This document shows positions 43,501-52,594 of a DNA stretch of 64,000 nt, in pieces. Made by a program: the position numbers and the translations under genes. Source of the DNA: Marinomonas sp. IMCC 4694. Its GTDB lineage: Bacteria > Pseudomonadota > Gammaproteobacteria > Pseudomonadales > Marinomonadaceae. Under the pieces are notes generated by a model. That model was not told the origin of the DNA. It was given only the letters and a program-made list of their open reading frames with translations, and did not search any database. The stretch lies in the NCBI RefSeq assembly GCF_008122525.1, contig NZ_VSRV01000001.1, forward strand, positions 1,116,001 to 1,180,000, in the 5' to 3' direction. Every line of letters starts with the position of its first letter. Positions within the stretch are counted from its first letter, which is position 1.

Positions 43501-44136
43501 CTAATTAGACGCCTTATTGCTGTACTCACATAAGTCTTCAATAATACAAGCATCGCATTTGGGTTTGCGTGCCACGCAGATGTAGCGCCCATGCAATATC
43601 ATCCAATGGTGAGCGTCTAAGAGAAATTCTTTTGGAACGAATTTAAGCAATTTCATTTCCACTTCTAAGACATTTTTGCCGGGGGCAACCTTAGTGCGAT
43701 TACCAAAGCGGAAGATGTGTGTGTCTACCGCCATGGCGACTTGGCGAAAGGCTGTATTCAGCACCACGTTGGCGGTTTTTCGACCGACGCCGGGGAGTGC
43801 TTCGAGTGCTTCACGAGTGTCTGGTACGACGCTGTTATGTTGTTCGACTAAAATCTGGCAGGTTTTGATGGCGTTTTCAGCTTTGGCATTAAACAAACCG
43901 ATGGTTTTTATGTAGGTTTTTAAACCATCAACGCCCAAAGCCAGCATGCTTTCCGGCGTATTGGCGACTGGGAAGAGTTTCCGAGTCGCTTTGTTGACAC
44001 TAACGTCGGTGGCTTGGGCAGAAAACAACACAGCAATCAACAATTCAAAAGGCGAGCTGTATTCCAGTTCGGTAACGGGGTTGGGGTTTTCGGCTCTAAG
44101 GCGAGAAAAAATCTCGTGGCGTTTTTGCTTGTTCAC
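43501..44136 (-). CDS. nth: endonuclease III
   Basis: Nth is a DNA glycosylase/AP lyase removing oxidised pyrimidines. The 211-residue protein has the helix-hairpin-helix LEALPGVGRKTANVVLN with catalytic Lys near 120, the catalytic Asp in VDTHIFR, and the C-terminal iron-sulfur cluster cysteines C-x6-C-x2-C-x5-C in CVARKPKCDACIIEDLC. It follows rsxE on the same strand, the arrangement conserved in enterics and pseudomonads. Confidence 0.97.
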   Translation of the reverse strand: MNKQKRHEIFSRLRAENPNPVTELEYSSPFELLIAVLFSAQATDVSVNKATRKLFPVANTPESMLALGVDGLKTYIKTIGLFNAKAENAIKTCQILVEQHNSVVPDTREALEALPGVGRKTANVVLNTAFRQVAMAVDTHIFRFGNRTKVAPGKNVLEVEMKLLKFVPKEFLLDAHHWMILHGRYICVARKPKCDACIIEDLCEYSNKASN

Positions 44137-44174
44137 ACTCTTAGCCTTATTAGGTTGCAGTTGAGGATGTCATG

Positions 44175-44942
44175 TTAACTCACTTGGCCTGTTACGCGCA
44201 CACGCTTTGAGGTCGCTGGGCCTTCTTTGGCTTTTTCGGCGGCAAGGCGTTTTTTCTCGCGTTCGTCTAAGTAATTCTTGCCAGCGATCAATAAACCTAA
44301 GCCAATAAACGCGCCGGGCGGGAGCACCGCAAACAAGACGTTTGGATAATTCTCAAATACAACCCACTTCCAATGTACTGCGTTGTCCCCAAACAGCAGC
44401 TGCATGTCAGAAAATAAAGTGCCTTGGCCAATCAATTCACGCATGGCGCCTAAGGTGACAAGGATAAACATGAAGCCCAAGCCCATCATAAAACCATCGA
44501 GTGCAGAAGGAAGTACTGGGTTGCGGCTGGCAAAGGCATCAGCACGACCTAAGATGGCGCAGTTAGTGACGATTAGGGGAATGAAAATCCCTAAAATCTG
44601 ATACAGCTCGTAGGTATATGCCTGCATGATGAGCTCGATAGAGGTAGTAAACGACGCGATGATCATCACAAACGCAGGCAAACGAACCGCGTCCGCCACG
44701 TAGTTTCTAATCAAGGACACGGCGATATTGGAGCCAACCAATACTACGAGTGTCGCTAAACCTAGTCCTAAAGCGTTCACCACGGTGCTGGTCACTGCGA
44801 GCATAGGGCACAAGCCGAGTAGCTGAACCAGTGCGGGGTTGTTTTTCCAGATGCCGTTGTAAATGATTTCAGCGTAATTGGCGCTTGGCTTGCTCTCTTC
44901 TTGAGTAGCGTCACTTGTTGCTGTTTCTGCGCTCATTTTCAT
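44175..44942 (-). CDS. rsxE: electron transport complex subunit RsxE/RnfE
   Basis: RsxE is one of the two symmetric integral subunits of the Rnf/Rsx complex. The 255-residue protein has six helices with GLCPMLAVTSTVVNALGLGLAT and LVTNCAILGRADAFASRNP, mirrored in RsxA. ATG 44942 is eight bases after AGGA; the second ATG at 44936 is too far. The 30-residue N-terminal extension is hydrophilic and rich in Ser/Thr/Glu. Last rsx gene before nth. Confidence 0.95.
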   Translation of the reverse strand: MKMSAETATSDATQEESKPSANYAEIIYNGIWKNNPALVQLLGLCPMLAVTSTVVNALGLGLATLVVLVGSNIAVSLIRNYVADAVRLPAFVMIIASFTTSIELIMQAYTYELYQILGIFIPLIVTNCAILGRADAFASRNPVLPSALDGFMMGLGFMFILVTLGAMRELIGQGTLFSDMQLLFGDNAVHWKWVVFENYPNVLFAVLPPGAFIGLGLLIAGKNYLDEREKKRLAAEKAKEGPATSKRVRVTGQVS

Positions 44943-44951
44943 TAGCCTGTC

Positions 44952-45569
44952 CTAATACGCAAGCAGCGTATCTTTGTGTTGATCAAAATACGTTAAGGTG
45001 TTTTTAACCGCACGAACCACCGCACGGGGTGTAATGGTCGCTCCAGTAAACTGGTCAAATTCGCCGCCGTCTTTTTTCACTGCCCAGCCTTTAAGGTTTG
45101 GCTGATCAAGTGATGTATTCGCAAAGCTGAGAATCCAGTTCGATTTTTTCAGGTCCACTTTGTCACCCAGTCCAGGCGTTTCTTTGTGACTGATGACTCG
45201 ACTGCCGGTGACAACACCGGTTTTATCGATAGCAACGAGCATGTCTAAATTGCCGTTGTAGCCGCGGGGTGCAATAGTTTCAAAAATAATGCCCGTCACC
45301 GCGCCATTTTTTCTGGCAATGTGAATTTTGATGTCGGTTTCACTGCCCAGCAATGGGTCGGCTGGCAAGATCGCCGTGTCTGTAGTCAGATCGTTATCGT
45401 ACAGGTCCGCAGGCAGAATTTCATTAAACGCAGCGATTTGCGCGTCTAAGATATTATTCTTAATGGTGTGGTCAGTGAGCTGGTGAGTGATCGCGATTAA
45501 TCCAGCGGTTAACACAGCAAAAATGGCTAACCCTAAGCTGTTGCGACGAATGGAAGCGAATAATTCCAT
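44952..45569 (-). CDS. rsxG: electron transport complex subunit RsxG/RnfG
   Basis: RsxG is a membrane-anchored flavoprotein with FMN linked covalently to threonine. The 205-residue protein has one N-terminal helix (about 12-30) and the flavinylation motif TGATITPRAVV near 173, where the second Thr (T in GAT) carries FMN. GDKVDLKKSNWILSF is the preceding conserved block. Its start overlaps the rsxD stop region, indicating coupling. Confidence 0.95.
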   Translation of the reverse strand: MELFASIRRNSLGLAIFAVLTAGLIAITHQLTDHTIKNNILDAQIAAFNEILPADLYDNDLTTDTAILPADPLLGSETDIKIHIARKNGAVTGIIFETIAPRGYNGNLDMLVAIDKTGVVTGSRVISHKETPGLGDKVDLKKSNWILSFANTSLDQPNLKGWAVKKDGGEFDQFTGATITPRAVVRAVKNTLTYFDQHKDTLLAY

Positions 45570-46627
45570 CAGTGATCCTCTCCTATGGTTAAGCCACTTT
45601 TGGCTTTTTTGTGGCCATATGTTCTGGGTTGCGTGTAATAATCGATTAAAGGTGCGGCAAAGTTCATCAGCAAAACGCCAAAGGCAACGCCATCAGGATA
45701 GCCACCCCAAGCGCGAATGATGTAGATTAAAATCCCAATGCCAGCGCCATAAATCAGTTTGCCTTTATTACTTGTGCAAGACGATACCGGATCCGTCGCA
45801 ATAAAGAAGGCTCCGAATACGGCCGCGCCTGTAGTCAAATGAAACCAAGGTGTGGCAGTTTGCGCCATATCGAACACATGGAAAACGCCGGACATCACTA
45901 ACAATGCGCCCAACAACGCGACGGGCGTGTGCCAGGTAATAATGCGTAACCAAAGTAGGGCAATGCCACCGACTAGGTAAGCAAGATTAACCCACAACCA
46001 GCTGTTTATGCTGGCCGCTTGCAGGGCCGGAACGGTTGCGAAAGCCGTTTGGCTGTCGAGCAAATCTTTGTGTTTAAACCCATCAAGAGGCGTCGCCATG
46101 GTATAGGCGTCGATGGTCGGCAAGTGATGAAAGATCGCTTGAATGCTCTGCATGAAAGACAGGGTTTCTCCAGCCGTTACCATGCTGTTAACGCCCAGCC
46201 ATTGGCTCATCGGAACCGGAAACGACACCAAGACAATGGCATAACCGACCATGGCCGGGTTGAAGGGATTATTACCCAGGCCGCCATACAGTTGCTTTGC
46301 AAAAATAATCGCAAAAGAGATGGCGGTTACCGTGACCCACCAGGGAACGGCCGGAGGCAAGGCGACCCCAAGTAATACGGCCGTGAGTAGCGCACTGTAA
46401 TCCTTGAGAAAAAAGCCAACCGCACGTCGACGAATGGCTAAAATAGCGGCTTCACTCAACAAAGCGGTGATACAAGCAATTACCACGTTAATCGCTGTGC
46501 CCCAGCCAAACAACCAGGTTTGTACCAACATCCCGGGTACGGTTGCCAAGATCACCATTTGCATGACCCAAGAAGTACGGCGACCTGCACGTTGAGTGTG
46601 GGGGGAAGTAATCCTCAATAAAGCCAT
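45569..46627 (-). CDS. rsxD: electron transport complex subunit RsxD/RnfD
   Basis: A 352-residue polytopic subunit with about ten helices. LPPAVPWWVTVTAISFAIIFAK and GGLGNNPFNPAMVGYA are NqrB/RnfD signatures. The flavin-attachment region reads ATDPVSSCTSNKGKLIYG; the Thr after Ser-Ser-Cys is the expected FMN site, although most homologues have S-A-S-T or T-S-P-T there. It is coupled to rsxG and two bases from rsxC. Confidence 0.95.
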   Translation of the reverse strand: MALLRITSPHTQRAGRRTSWVMQMVILATVPGMLVQTWLFGWGTAINVVIACITALLSEAAILAIRRRAVGFFLKDYSALLTAVLLGVALPPAVPWWVTVTAISFAIIFAKQLYGGLGNNPFNPAMVGYAIVLVSFPVPMSQWLGVNSMVTAGETLSFMQSIQAIFHHLPTIDAYTMATPLDGFKHKDLLDSQTAFATVPALQAASINSWLWVNLAYLVGGIALLWLRIITWHTPVALLGALLVMSGVFHVFDMAQTATPWFHLTTGAAVFGAFFIATDPVSSCTSNKGKLIYGAGIGILIYIIRAWGGYPDGVAFGVLLMNFAAPLIDYYTQPRTYGHKKAKSGLTIGEDH

Positions 46628-46629
46628 GT

Positions 46630-48864
46630 TTACTGTGTCTCTTGCGGGTTATTTAGCGATTGAATGAGAGTGGCCAATAACGCTTCAGCGCTTTCTAGTC
46701 GCTGTTGTGCGGCCGCGATGTCCTGTGGGAGCGTGTCGGCTTCTTCAGGCGCGGTGAGCAAACGTTTATTGAGCTTGTTTATTTGCGCTTTCGCCAGTGC
46801 CACAGCGATTTTCTCTTTTTTGATCTGGTTCGCTAAGTCCAGTTGTGCCGCACTGATTGGCGCGGCAACCGATTCATGGCTTGCAGGAGACGTGGCTGGT
46901 TGACTAACGGCTTTTTCTAAGGCGTTGGCGCGCGCTTGTGCGTCTTTGAGTTGCTGGCGAATGGTGTCGATTTCTGGCGCATTTATGTCTTCTGCTTTTT
47001 TCAACGCTTTCTCGACTTTTTTGACAGCGGCCTTGGCAATAGCGGCATCAATTTTGGCTTTTTTCAATGCGTCATCGACAGGGCTTTTTACCGTAGATGT
47101 TTCGGCCACAGTGGGGGTGGGTGCGGGCGCCTTTGCCACGACATTACCTAATTGTTCCTCCAGTGACGCGATGGTTTTTTCTTGATCAGTGACTTGCAGT
47201 TGCAGGGTTGTTACGTCGTCAAGGTGCTCGTTTTCTTGTGCTTCAAGCAATTGCTTTTGCAGCTTTTTCAGTTTGGATTTACCAATCGCTACATCGACTT
47301 TGAGTTTTTTTAATTCATCATTGGCCAGTGACACTGGAGCGGCTGTAGCGCCCTCAGATGGCGCTTTAGATGGCATCGCTTTAGCGGGTGAGGCCTTTTT
47401 AGCCTCGGCGGATTTATTGGCCGTGGCTTTTTGGCGCGCAAGGCGTTTGGCTTCTTTCTCGGCGGCTTCAGCGTCTTGGCGTGCTTTGCGGGCCTCAAAG
47501 CGCTGTTTAGCTAGGTCAGATTTTACATTGGCTTCGCGTGCATCTCGAATGCTGCTTTTGGTGTGTCGGTAATACTGCACCAAAGGAATGCTGCTTGGGC
47601 AGACATACGAACAGGCACCACACTCAATGCAGTCAAAAAGATTGTGGTGCTCGGCTTTTTCGTGTTCTTGGCTTTTGCTAAACCACAGCAGTTGTTGTGG
47701 TAACAAACTGGCTGGGCAGGCTTGTTCACACATGCCACAGCGAATGCACGCTTGTTCCGGTGCGGGCGTGGGGAGTTCTTTTTTGCTGGCCGCAAGAATA
47801 CAGTTACTGGTTTTAACGATGGGCACGGCGGCGGAGTTTAAGGTGTAGCCCATCATGGGACCGCCCATAATCAAACGGTGCAATTTTTGTTGTTGAGCTT
47901 GCGCGTAGTCGAGTAAATGCGCGACGGGAGTGCCTAAAAGTACGTCGACATTTTGCGCTGCATTTAGGGCATCGCCGGTTAAGGTCGTAATTCGAGAAAT
48001 CAGTGGCTTGCCTAAATACACGGCATCATGAACCGCCACACAGGTGCCGACGTTTTGACACAGCATGCCGATGTCGGCAGGGTGTTGTCCACTTGGGACT
48101 TCTTTGCCTGTTACTAGCTGAATAAGCTGCTTTTCCCCGCCAGAGGGGTATTTAGTGGGTACTACGGTCAACTGAATATTACTGTTGCGTTCCTTGAGCA
48201 CTTTTTTTAGCGCGGCAATGGCCGTGGGCTTGTTGTCTTCAATGCCAATAACAACGGCGTCTGCTTCAACAAGGTGTTGGAAAATTTCGATACCAAGCAC
48301 CATCTCGATGGTTTTTTCGCGCATTAACATATCATCTGCGGTGATGTATGGCTCACATTCGGCCGCGTTGATAATAAAGTGAGACAAGGGTTTTTTGTGA
48401 GCGCCTTGCAGCTTTACGTGCGTAGGAAAGCCTGCGCCGCCCATGCCAACAATGCCCATTTCAGCCAGATACGCTAACACATCTGTTTTACTCACGGTTT
48501 GCCATTGCGTTAAAGGCTCAAGGCTTTTCCATGTATCTTGGCCGTCAGGTTGCAATACAATGCAAAGATCGCTCAAACCAGAAGGATGAGCAATAGGGCG
48601 CTCTTCAATAGCAACAATGGTGCCTGACGTTGGCGCGTGCAAAAAGCTGCTTAAGAAGCCGTTATTAATCGCAATCGTGTCGCCTTTTAGTACCCTATCC
48701 CCTTGCTTCACCAGTGGACGTGAACTTTGTCCAATGTGCTGTCCAAGGGGAAGAATAAGTTCACTCGGTAACGGTGGACGCCCTAGGGGTAATTGAAGAG
48801 ATTGAGTTTTGTTTTCTTCAGGGTGAACGCCACCGTGAAAGGAAAAAACGTGAGCCGTTTGCAT
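46630..48864 (-). CDS. rsxC: electron transport complex subunit RsxC/RnfC
   Basis: RsxC is the peripheral NADH-side subunit. The 744-residue protein contains the NADH/FMN-binding SLBB-type region with GMGGAGFPTHVKL near 140, two 4Fe-4S motifs CIRCGMCEQACP and CIECGACSYVCP (about 375-425), and a long Lys/Ala/Glu-rich coiled-coil tail. In the tail three modules of about 60 residues begin at roughly 515, 595 and 675, each with an (L/I)KK-x-K-(V/I)-x-(V/A)-A-(I/L)-(G/A)-K pattern. The tail is typical of gammaproteobacterial RsxC but varies in repeat number. Confidence 0.95.
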   Translation of the reverse strand: MQTAHVFSFHGGVHPEENKTQSLQLPLGRPPLPSELILPLGQHIGQSSRPLVKQGDRVLKGDTIAINNGFLSSFLHAPTSGTIVAIEERPIAHPSGLSDLCIVLQPDGQDTWKSLEPLTQWQTVSKTDVLAYLAEMGIVGMGGAGFPTHVKLQGAHKKPLSHFIINAAECEPYITADDMLMREKTIEMVLGIEIFQHLVEADAVVIGIEDNKPTAIAALKKVLKERNSNIQLTVVPTKYPSGGEKQLIQLVTGKEVPSGQHPADIGMLCQNVGTCVAVHDAVYLGKPLISRITTLTGDALNAAQNVDVLLGTPVAHLLDYAQAQQQKLHRLIMGGPMMGYTLNSAAVPIVKTSNCILAASKKELPTPAPEQACIRCGMCEQACPASLLPQQLLWFSKSQEHEKAEHHNLFDCIECGACSYVCPSSIPLVQYYRHTKSSIRDAREANVKSDLAKQRFEARKARQDAEAAEKEAKRLARQKATANKSAEAKKASPAKAMPSKAPSEGATAAPVSLANDELKKLKVDVAIGKSKLKKLQKQLLEAQENEHLDDVTTLQLQVTDQEKTIASLEEQLGNVVAKAPAPTPTVAETSTVKSPVDDALKKAKIDAAIAKAAVKKVEKALKKAEDINAPEIDTIRQQLKDAQARANALEKAVSQPATSPASHESVAAPISAAQLDLANQIKKEKIAVALAKAQINKLNKRLLTAPEEADTLPQDIAAAQQRLESAEALLATLIQSLNNPQETQ

Positions 48865-49460
48865 TAGTGAGACGCCTCCGTTTGGCGATCGGTTGCAATA
48901 AGATTAAGTGACGTTTCTGTGATGCCTTGTGGTTTGTTCCACGACCACGTTTTTGCGGTAACACCCACGTCGACCATGTCGATACAATCGACCGGGCAGG
49001 GTTCAACACACAAGTCGCAACCGGTGCACTCGTCGGCAATCACCGTGTGCATTTGTTTGGCGGCCCCAAGAATGGCGTCAACAGGGCACGCCTGAATGCA
49101 TTTGGTGCAACCGATGCATTCGTCTTCGCGAATCACGGCAACGCGCTTGGCGGACTCTGTGCCATGATCGCCATCTAAAGGCACTGCTTCTACGTCTAAT
49201 AGGTCAGCCAACGCTTGGATCGTTGCTTGTCCGCCTGGTGGGCAATGGTTGATCGCTTCACCGTCTGCAATGGCTTGAGCGTAAGGGCGGCAACCTGGGT
49301 GACCGCACTGACCGCACTGCGTTTGTGGCAGCAATGCGTCGATTTGATCCACAATAGGGTCACCTTCAACATGAAAGCGCACATTGGCATACCCTAAAAT
49401 GCCACCAAAAATGAGTGATAAAAGAACTAAAATTCCAATAGCAAGCAGAACAGTTAACAT
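48864..49460 (-). CDS. rsxB: electron transport complex ferredoxin subunit RsxB/RnfB
   Basis: A 198-residue iron-sulfur protein: N-terminal membrane helix (1-25), a 4Fe-4S domain with CGQCGHPGCRPYA and NHCPPGG, and a double ferredoxin with CIGCTKCIQACPVD and CTGCDLCVEPCPVD. It channels electrons between RsxC and the membrane. The stop codon overlaps the rsxC ATG (TAATG). Confidence 0.96.
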   Translation of the reverse strand: MLTVLLAIGILVLLSLIFGGILGYANVRFHVEGDPIVDQIDALLPQTQCGQCGHPGCRPYAQAIADGEAINHCPPGGQATIQALADLLDVEAVPLDGDHGTESAKRVAVIREDECIGCTKCIQACPVDAILGAAKQMHTVIADECTGCDLCVEPCPVDCIDMVDVGVTAKTWSWNKPQGITETSLNLIATDRQTEASH

Positions 49461-49468
49461 GCCGGCTC

Positions 49469-50050
49469 CTAAATCTGTACGAGGGCGGTAAAGCCCATAA
49501 ATGCCAGCGCCATTAGGCCTGCGGTAATCATGCCGATCGCCGACCCTTTAAATACCACCGGCACGTCGGCCACATTGATGCGTTCGCGCATGGCAGAAAA
49601 TAGAATCAATACAAATGAGAATCCAACCGCCGCACCGAAACCATAAAGAATGGATTCTACGAAGCCGTTTTGTTTACTGATATTTTGTAACGCCACGCCA
49701 AGCACGGCGCAGTTTGTGGTGATAAGAGGCAGAAAAATCCCCAACACTCGATACAACAGCGGGCTGGTTTTGTGTACCACCATCTCCGTAAATTGCACGA
49801 CCACCGCAATCACTAAGATAAAAGAAATGGTCTGCAAATACTCAAGTCCAAATGGCTGCAATACGTAGGTGTAAGTGAGGTAACTACACAAGCTCGATAA
49901 CGTCAAAACGAAGGTCGTTGCCATCGCCATACCAATGGAGGTTTCCAGTTTCCCAGACACGCCCATAAAAGGGCAAAGCCCTAAAAACTGTACCAGTACA
50001 AAATTGTTAACCAGAATGGTACTGACCAGTATCAGCAGGTATTCAGTCAT
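49469..50050 (-). CDS. rsxA: electron transport complex subunit RsxA/RnfA
   Basis: First gene of the rsxABCDGE operon. The 193-residue, six-helix protein has NNFVLVQFLGLCPFMGVSGKLETSIGMAMAT (in part) and LPLITTNCAVLGVAL, the conserved half-symmetric pair with RsxE, including the Cys residues proposed to hold an intramembrane iron-sulfur cluster. Exactly the E. coli length. The complex uses the ion gradient for electron transfer, to SoxR and to other acceptors, or generates a sodium gradient in Rnf organisms. Confidence 0.96.
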   Translation of the reverse strand: MTEYLLILVSTILVNNFVLVQFLGLCPFMGVSGKLETSIGMAMATTFVLTLSSLCSYLTYTYVLQPFGLEYLQTISFILVIAVVVQFTEMVVHKTSPLLYRVLGIFLPLITTNCAVLGVALQNISKQNGFVESILYGFGAAVGFSFVLILFSAMRERINVADVPVVFKGSAIGMITAGLMALAFMGFTALVQI

Positions 50051-50319
50051 TTCGCGTCCAATGTTGGTGGTGAATAGAGTGATTTAAAGTGCTTCAATAG
50101 AAAAGCAATGTCGAGCGTAACTATACCCATCTTCTTATAACTAACAAGGCTAAAAGAGTTGTGTTTTTAGTCTAATTAAGTATATAGATAATAAGTTATG
50201 CTTATATAATTTCGATTTATGATTGACAATAAATAACAATGCCCACCTTATTGATGGTTTGACTTATCGAACAAGGCGAGCATGTGGTGTTACGAGGTAT
50301 GGCCTTATTTAGATCAACT

Positions 50320-52371
50320 TCACATGACTCTTTGGCCAGGTTTGGCGCCGCTATGTGGCTCCAATAAGTAGATCTCTTCACCACCAGGTCCTGCGGCCAA
50401 CACCATGCCTTCGGATAAGCCAAACTTCATTTTGCGTGGTGCCAAGTTGGCCACCATGACCGTGTGTTTGCCTTCTAGGTCTTCTGGCTCATAGGCGGAC
50501 TTAATACCAGAAAAAACAGTACGCGTTTCGCCACCAATGTCTAACGTGAGTTTTAACAGTTTATTGGCTTTTTCTACGTGCTCGGCTTTGACGATTAGTG
50601 CGATGCGTAAATCGACTTTGGCGAAATCATCAAAAGTGATTTCGGCTTCGAGAGGCGCTTTGCTGAGTTCGGTTTCGACTTGAGTCGGTTGCGCGGCTTC
50701 TTTGGCGGCGGCTTCTGCCTCCGCTTCTATTTTGCCTTCTTCGATCATGGCGTCGATTTGAGTTTGTTCGATACGACCCATAAGCGGCTTAAACTTATTG
50801 ACAGTGCGGCCAAACAGTAATTCGCTGCGGTTGTTCCATGTTAGTGTTTTATCGAGAAAGGCTTCCGCGTCGGCAACCATTGTTGGCATTACTGGCTTCA
50901 AATAGGTGGCCAATATGCTGAACAGGTTCAAAGCAACAGTACATACGTCTTGAACTTTCGGCAGAGTGACGTCGTCTTTTGCTAACACCCAAGGCGCCTG
51001 TACGGCGATGTATTCGTTGGCGACGTCAGCAAGGCGCATGATCTCACGTACAGCTTTGCCGTACTCGCGGTTTTCAAAGTGATCGGCAATCACGTCACCC
51101 GCGTCGATAAAGGATTGAATCATCTCAGCTTCGCTGACGGTGCTGGCAAGTTGCCCGTCGAATTTTTTACCAATAAAGCTGGCTGTACGGCTAGCGATGT
51201 TCACCACTTTACCGACAACGTCTGAGTTTACTCGCTGAATGAAATCTTGCAGGTTTAGATCGATGTCGTCCACGCTGGCGTTCAATTTAGCGGCAAAGTA
51301 GTAGCGCAAGTATTGTGGGTCTAGATGATTTAAGTAAGTGCGGGCTTTGATAAAAGTACCGCGCGATTTAGACATCTTGGTGCCGTTCACCGTCACGTAA
51401 CCGTGAGCGTTTACTTTAGTTGGTGTGCGATAGCCTGCACAGTCCAGCATGGCAGGCCAGAATAAGGCATGGAAATTGATGATGTCTTTGCCGATAAAGT
51501 GGTACAGCTCAGCGTCGGAGTCTTTTGCCCAGTAGTCATTGAATTCTAATCCGTCAGTGCGGTCACACAAGTTTTTAAAACTCGCCATGTAACCAATCGG
51601 AGCGTCTAGCCAAACGTAGAAATACTTGCCTGGCGCGTCTGGGATTTCAAAACCAAAGTAGGGCGCATCGCGGCTGATGTCCCACTCTTTTAAACCAGAG
51701 TCGAGCCATTCTGCGAGTTTGTTAGCGACTTGATCTTGCAAGGTGCCGCTGCGGGTCCACTTCGCCAAGAACGCTTGAAAATCGGGCAATTTGAAAAAGT
51801 AATGTTCAGACTCTTTTTCGATGGGGGTCGCACCCGAGTACACAGAGCGCGGGTTGATCATTTCCATCGGTGTATAGGTGGCAGAACAGACTTCGCAGTT
51901 GTCGCCATATTGATCTTCGGCCTTGCATTTAGGGCAGGTGCCTTTGATAAAACGATCGGCCAAAAACATGTCTTTTTCAGGGTCATAGGCTTGCACAATG
52001 GAGCGCACTGAAATTTTTCCGTTGTCGCGCAGTGCTGTGTAAATGCTGTTTGAAAAGTCGCGATTTTCGTCAGAGTGCGTCGAGTAGTAGTTATCGTAAC
52101 CGATCATAAAGTCATTGAAATCAGCCATGTGTTCTTGTCGCACGCCATCAATTAACTGTTCTGAGGTAATGCCTTGCTGATCCGCTTTGATCATAATTGC
52201 GGTACCGTGTGCGTCATCGGCACACACTGCGGTACAAAGATGGCCGCGCATTTTTTGAAAACGCACCCAGATGTCGGTTTGGATGTGTTCCAGCATGTGC
52301 CCCAAATGGATAGAACCATTGGCATAAGGAAGGGCGCTGGTGACTAAAATTTTGCGTTGTGGTTGAGCCAT
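50320..52371 (-). CDS. metG: methionine-tRNA ligase
   Basis: A 683-residue MetRS: class I HIGH-type motif in SALPYANGSIHLGHMLEH, zinc-binding cysteines in CPKCKAEDQYGDNCEVC, KMSKS loop at GTKMSKSRGT, an alpha-helical anticodon-binding domain, a linker near 555-580 rich in Ala and Glu, and a C-terminal EMAPII-like tRNA-binding/dimerisation domain (FAKVDLRIALIVKAEHV). ATG 52371 (MAQPQRKILVTSALP) is the family start; the in-frame extension to 52416 is rejected. Divergent from apbC as in enterics. Confidence 0.97.
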   Translation of the reverse strand: MAQPQRKILVTSALPYANGSIHLGHMLEHIQTDIWVRFQKMRGHLCTAVCADDAHGTAIMIKADQQGITSEQLIDGVRQEHMADFNDFMIGYDNYYSTHSDENRDFSNSIYTALRDNGKISVRSIVQAYDPEKDMFLADRFIKGTCPKCKAEDQYGDNCEVCSATYTPMEMINPRSVYSGATPIEKESEHYFFKLPDFQAFLAKWTRSGTLQDQVANKLAEWLDSGLKEWDISRDAPYFGFEIPDAPGKYFYVWLDAPIGYMASFKNLCDRTDGLEFNDYWAKDSDAELYHFIGKDIINFHALFWPAMLDCAGYRTPTKVNAHGYVTVNGTKMSKSRGTFIKARTYLNHLDPQYLRYYFAAKLNASVDDIDLNLQDFIQRVNSDVVGKVVNIASRTASFIGKKFDGQLASTVSEAEMIQSFIDAGDVIADHFENREYGKAVREIMRLADVANEYIAVQAPWVLAKDDVTLPKVQDVCTVALNLFSILATYLKPVMPTMVADAEAFLDKTLTWNNRSELLFGRTVNKFKPLMGRIEQTQIDAMIEEGKIEAEAEAAAKEAAQPTQVETELSKAPLEAEITFDDFAKVDLRIALIVKAEHVEKANKLLKLTLDIGGETRTVFSGIKSAYEPEDLEGKHTVMVANLAPRKMKFGLSEGMVLAAGPGGEEIYLLEPHSGAKPGQRVM

Positions 52372-52594
52372 TTTTGTTAAGCCTGCTGGATTAAAAAAGG
52401 TCGGGTATTCTATCAATAATTAGGCGTGAATAACGAATAAATAACGCACTTAAACAATCAATAGTGTTCAAATGTCGCCATTATAAGAGCCAGCTTCATG
52501 TGTGCAAGGGTTAGGCTTGCTTTTCCCTCATTTGCCCCCATTCTTGGAGGTTAATCGGTTACAAATTTAATCACGGCCGTACTAGGAGCTTTAA

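Noticed and set aside
47189..47572. Ser/Ala-rich plus-strand frame opposite rsxC
   Set aside because: It is the antisense of the Lys/Ala/Glu-rich RsxC tail, which naturally leaves stop-free complements.
50051..50319. Small gene between rsxA and metG
   Set aside because: Only an overlapping frame into the metG end is open; no ribosome site or conserved features in the 269-base gap.
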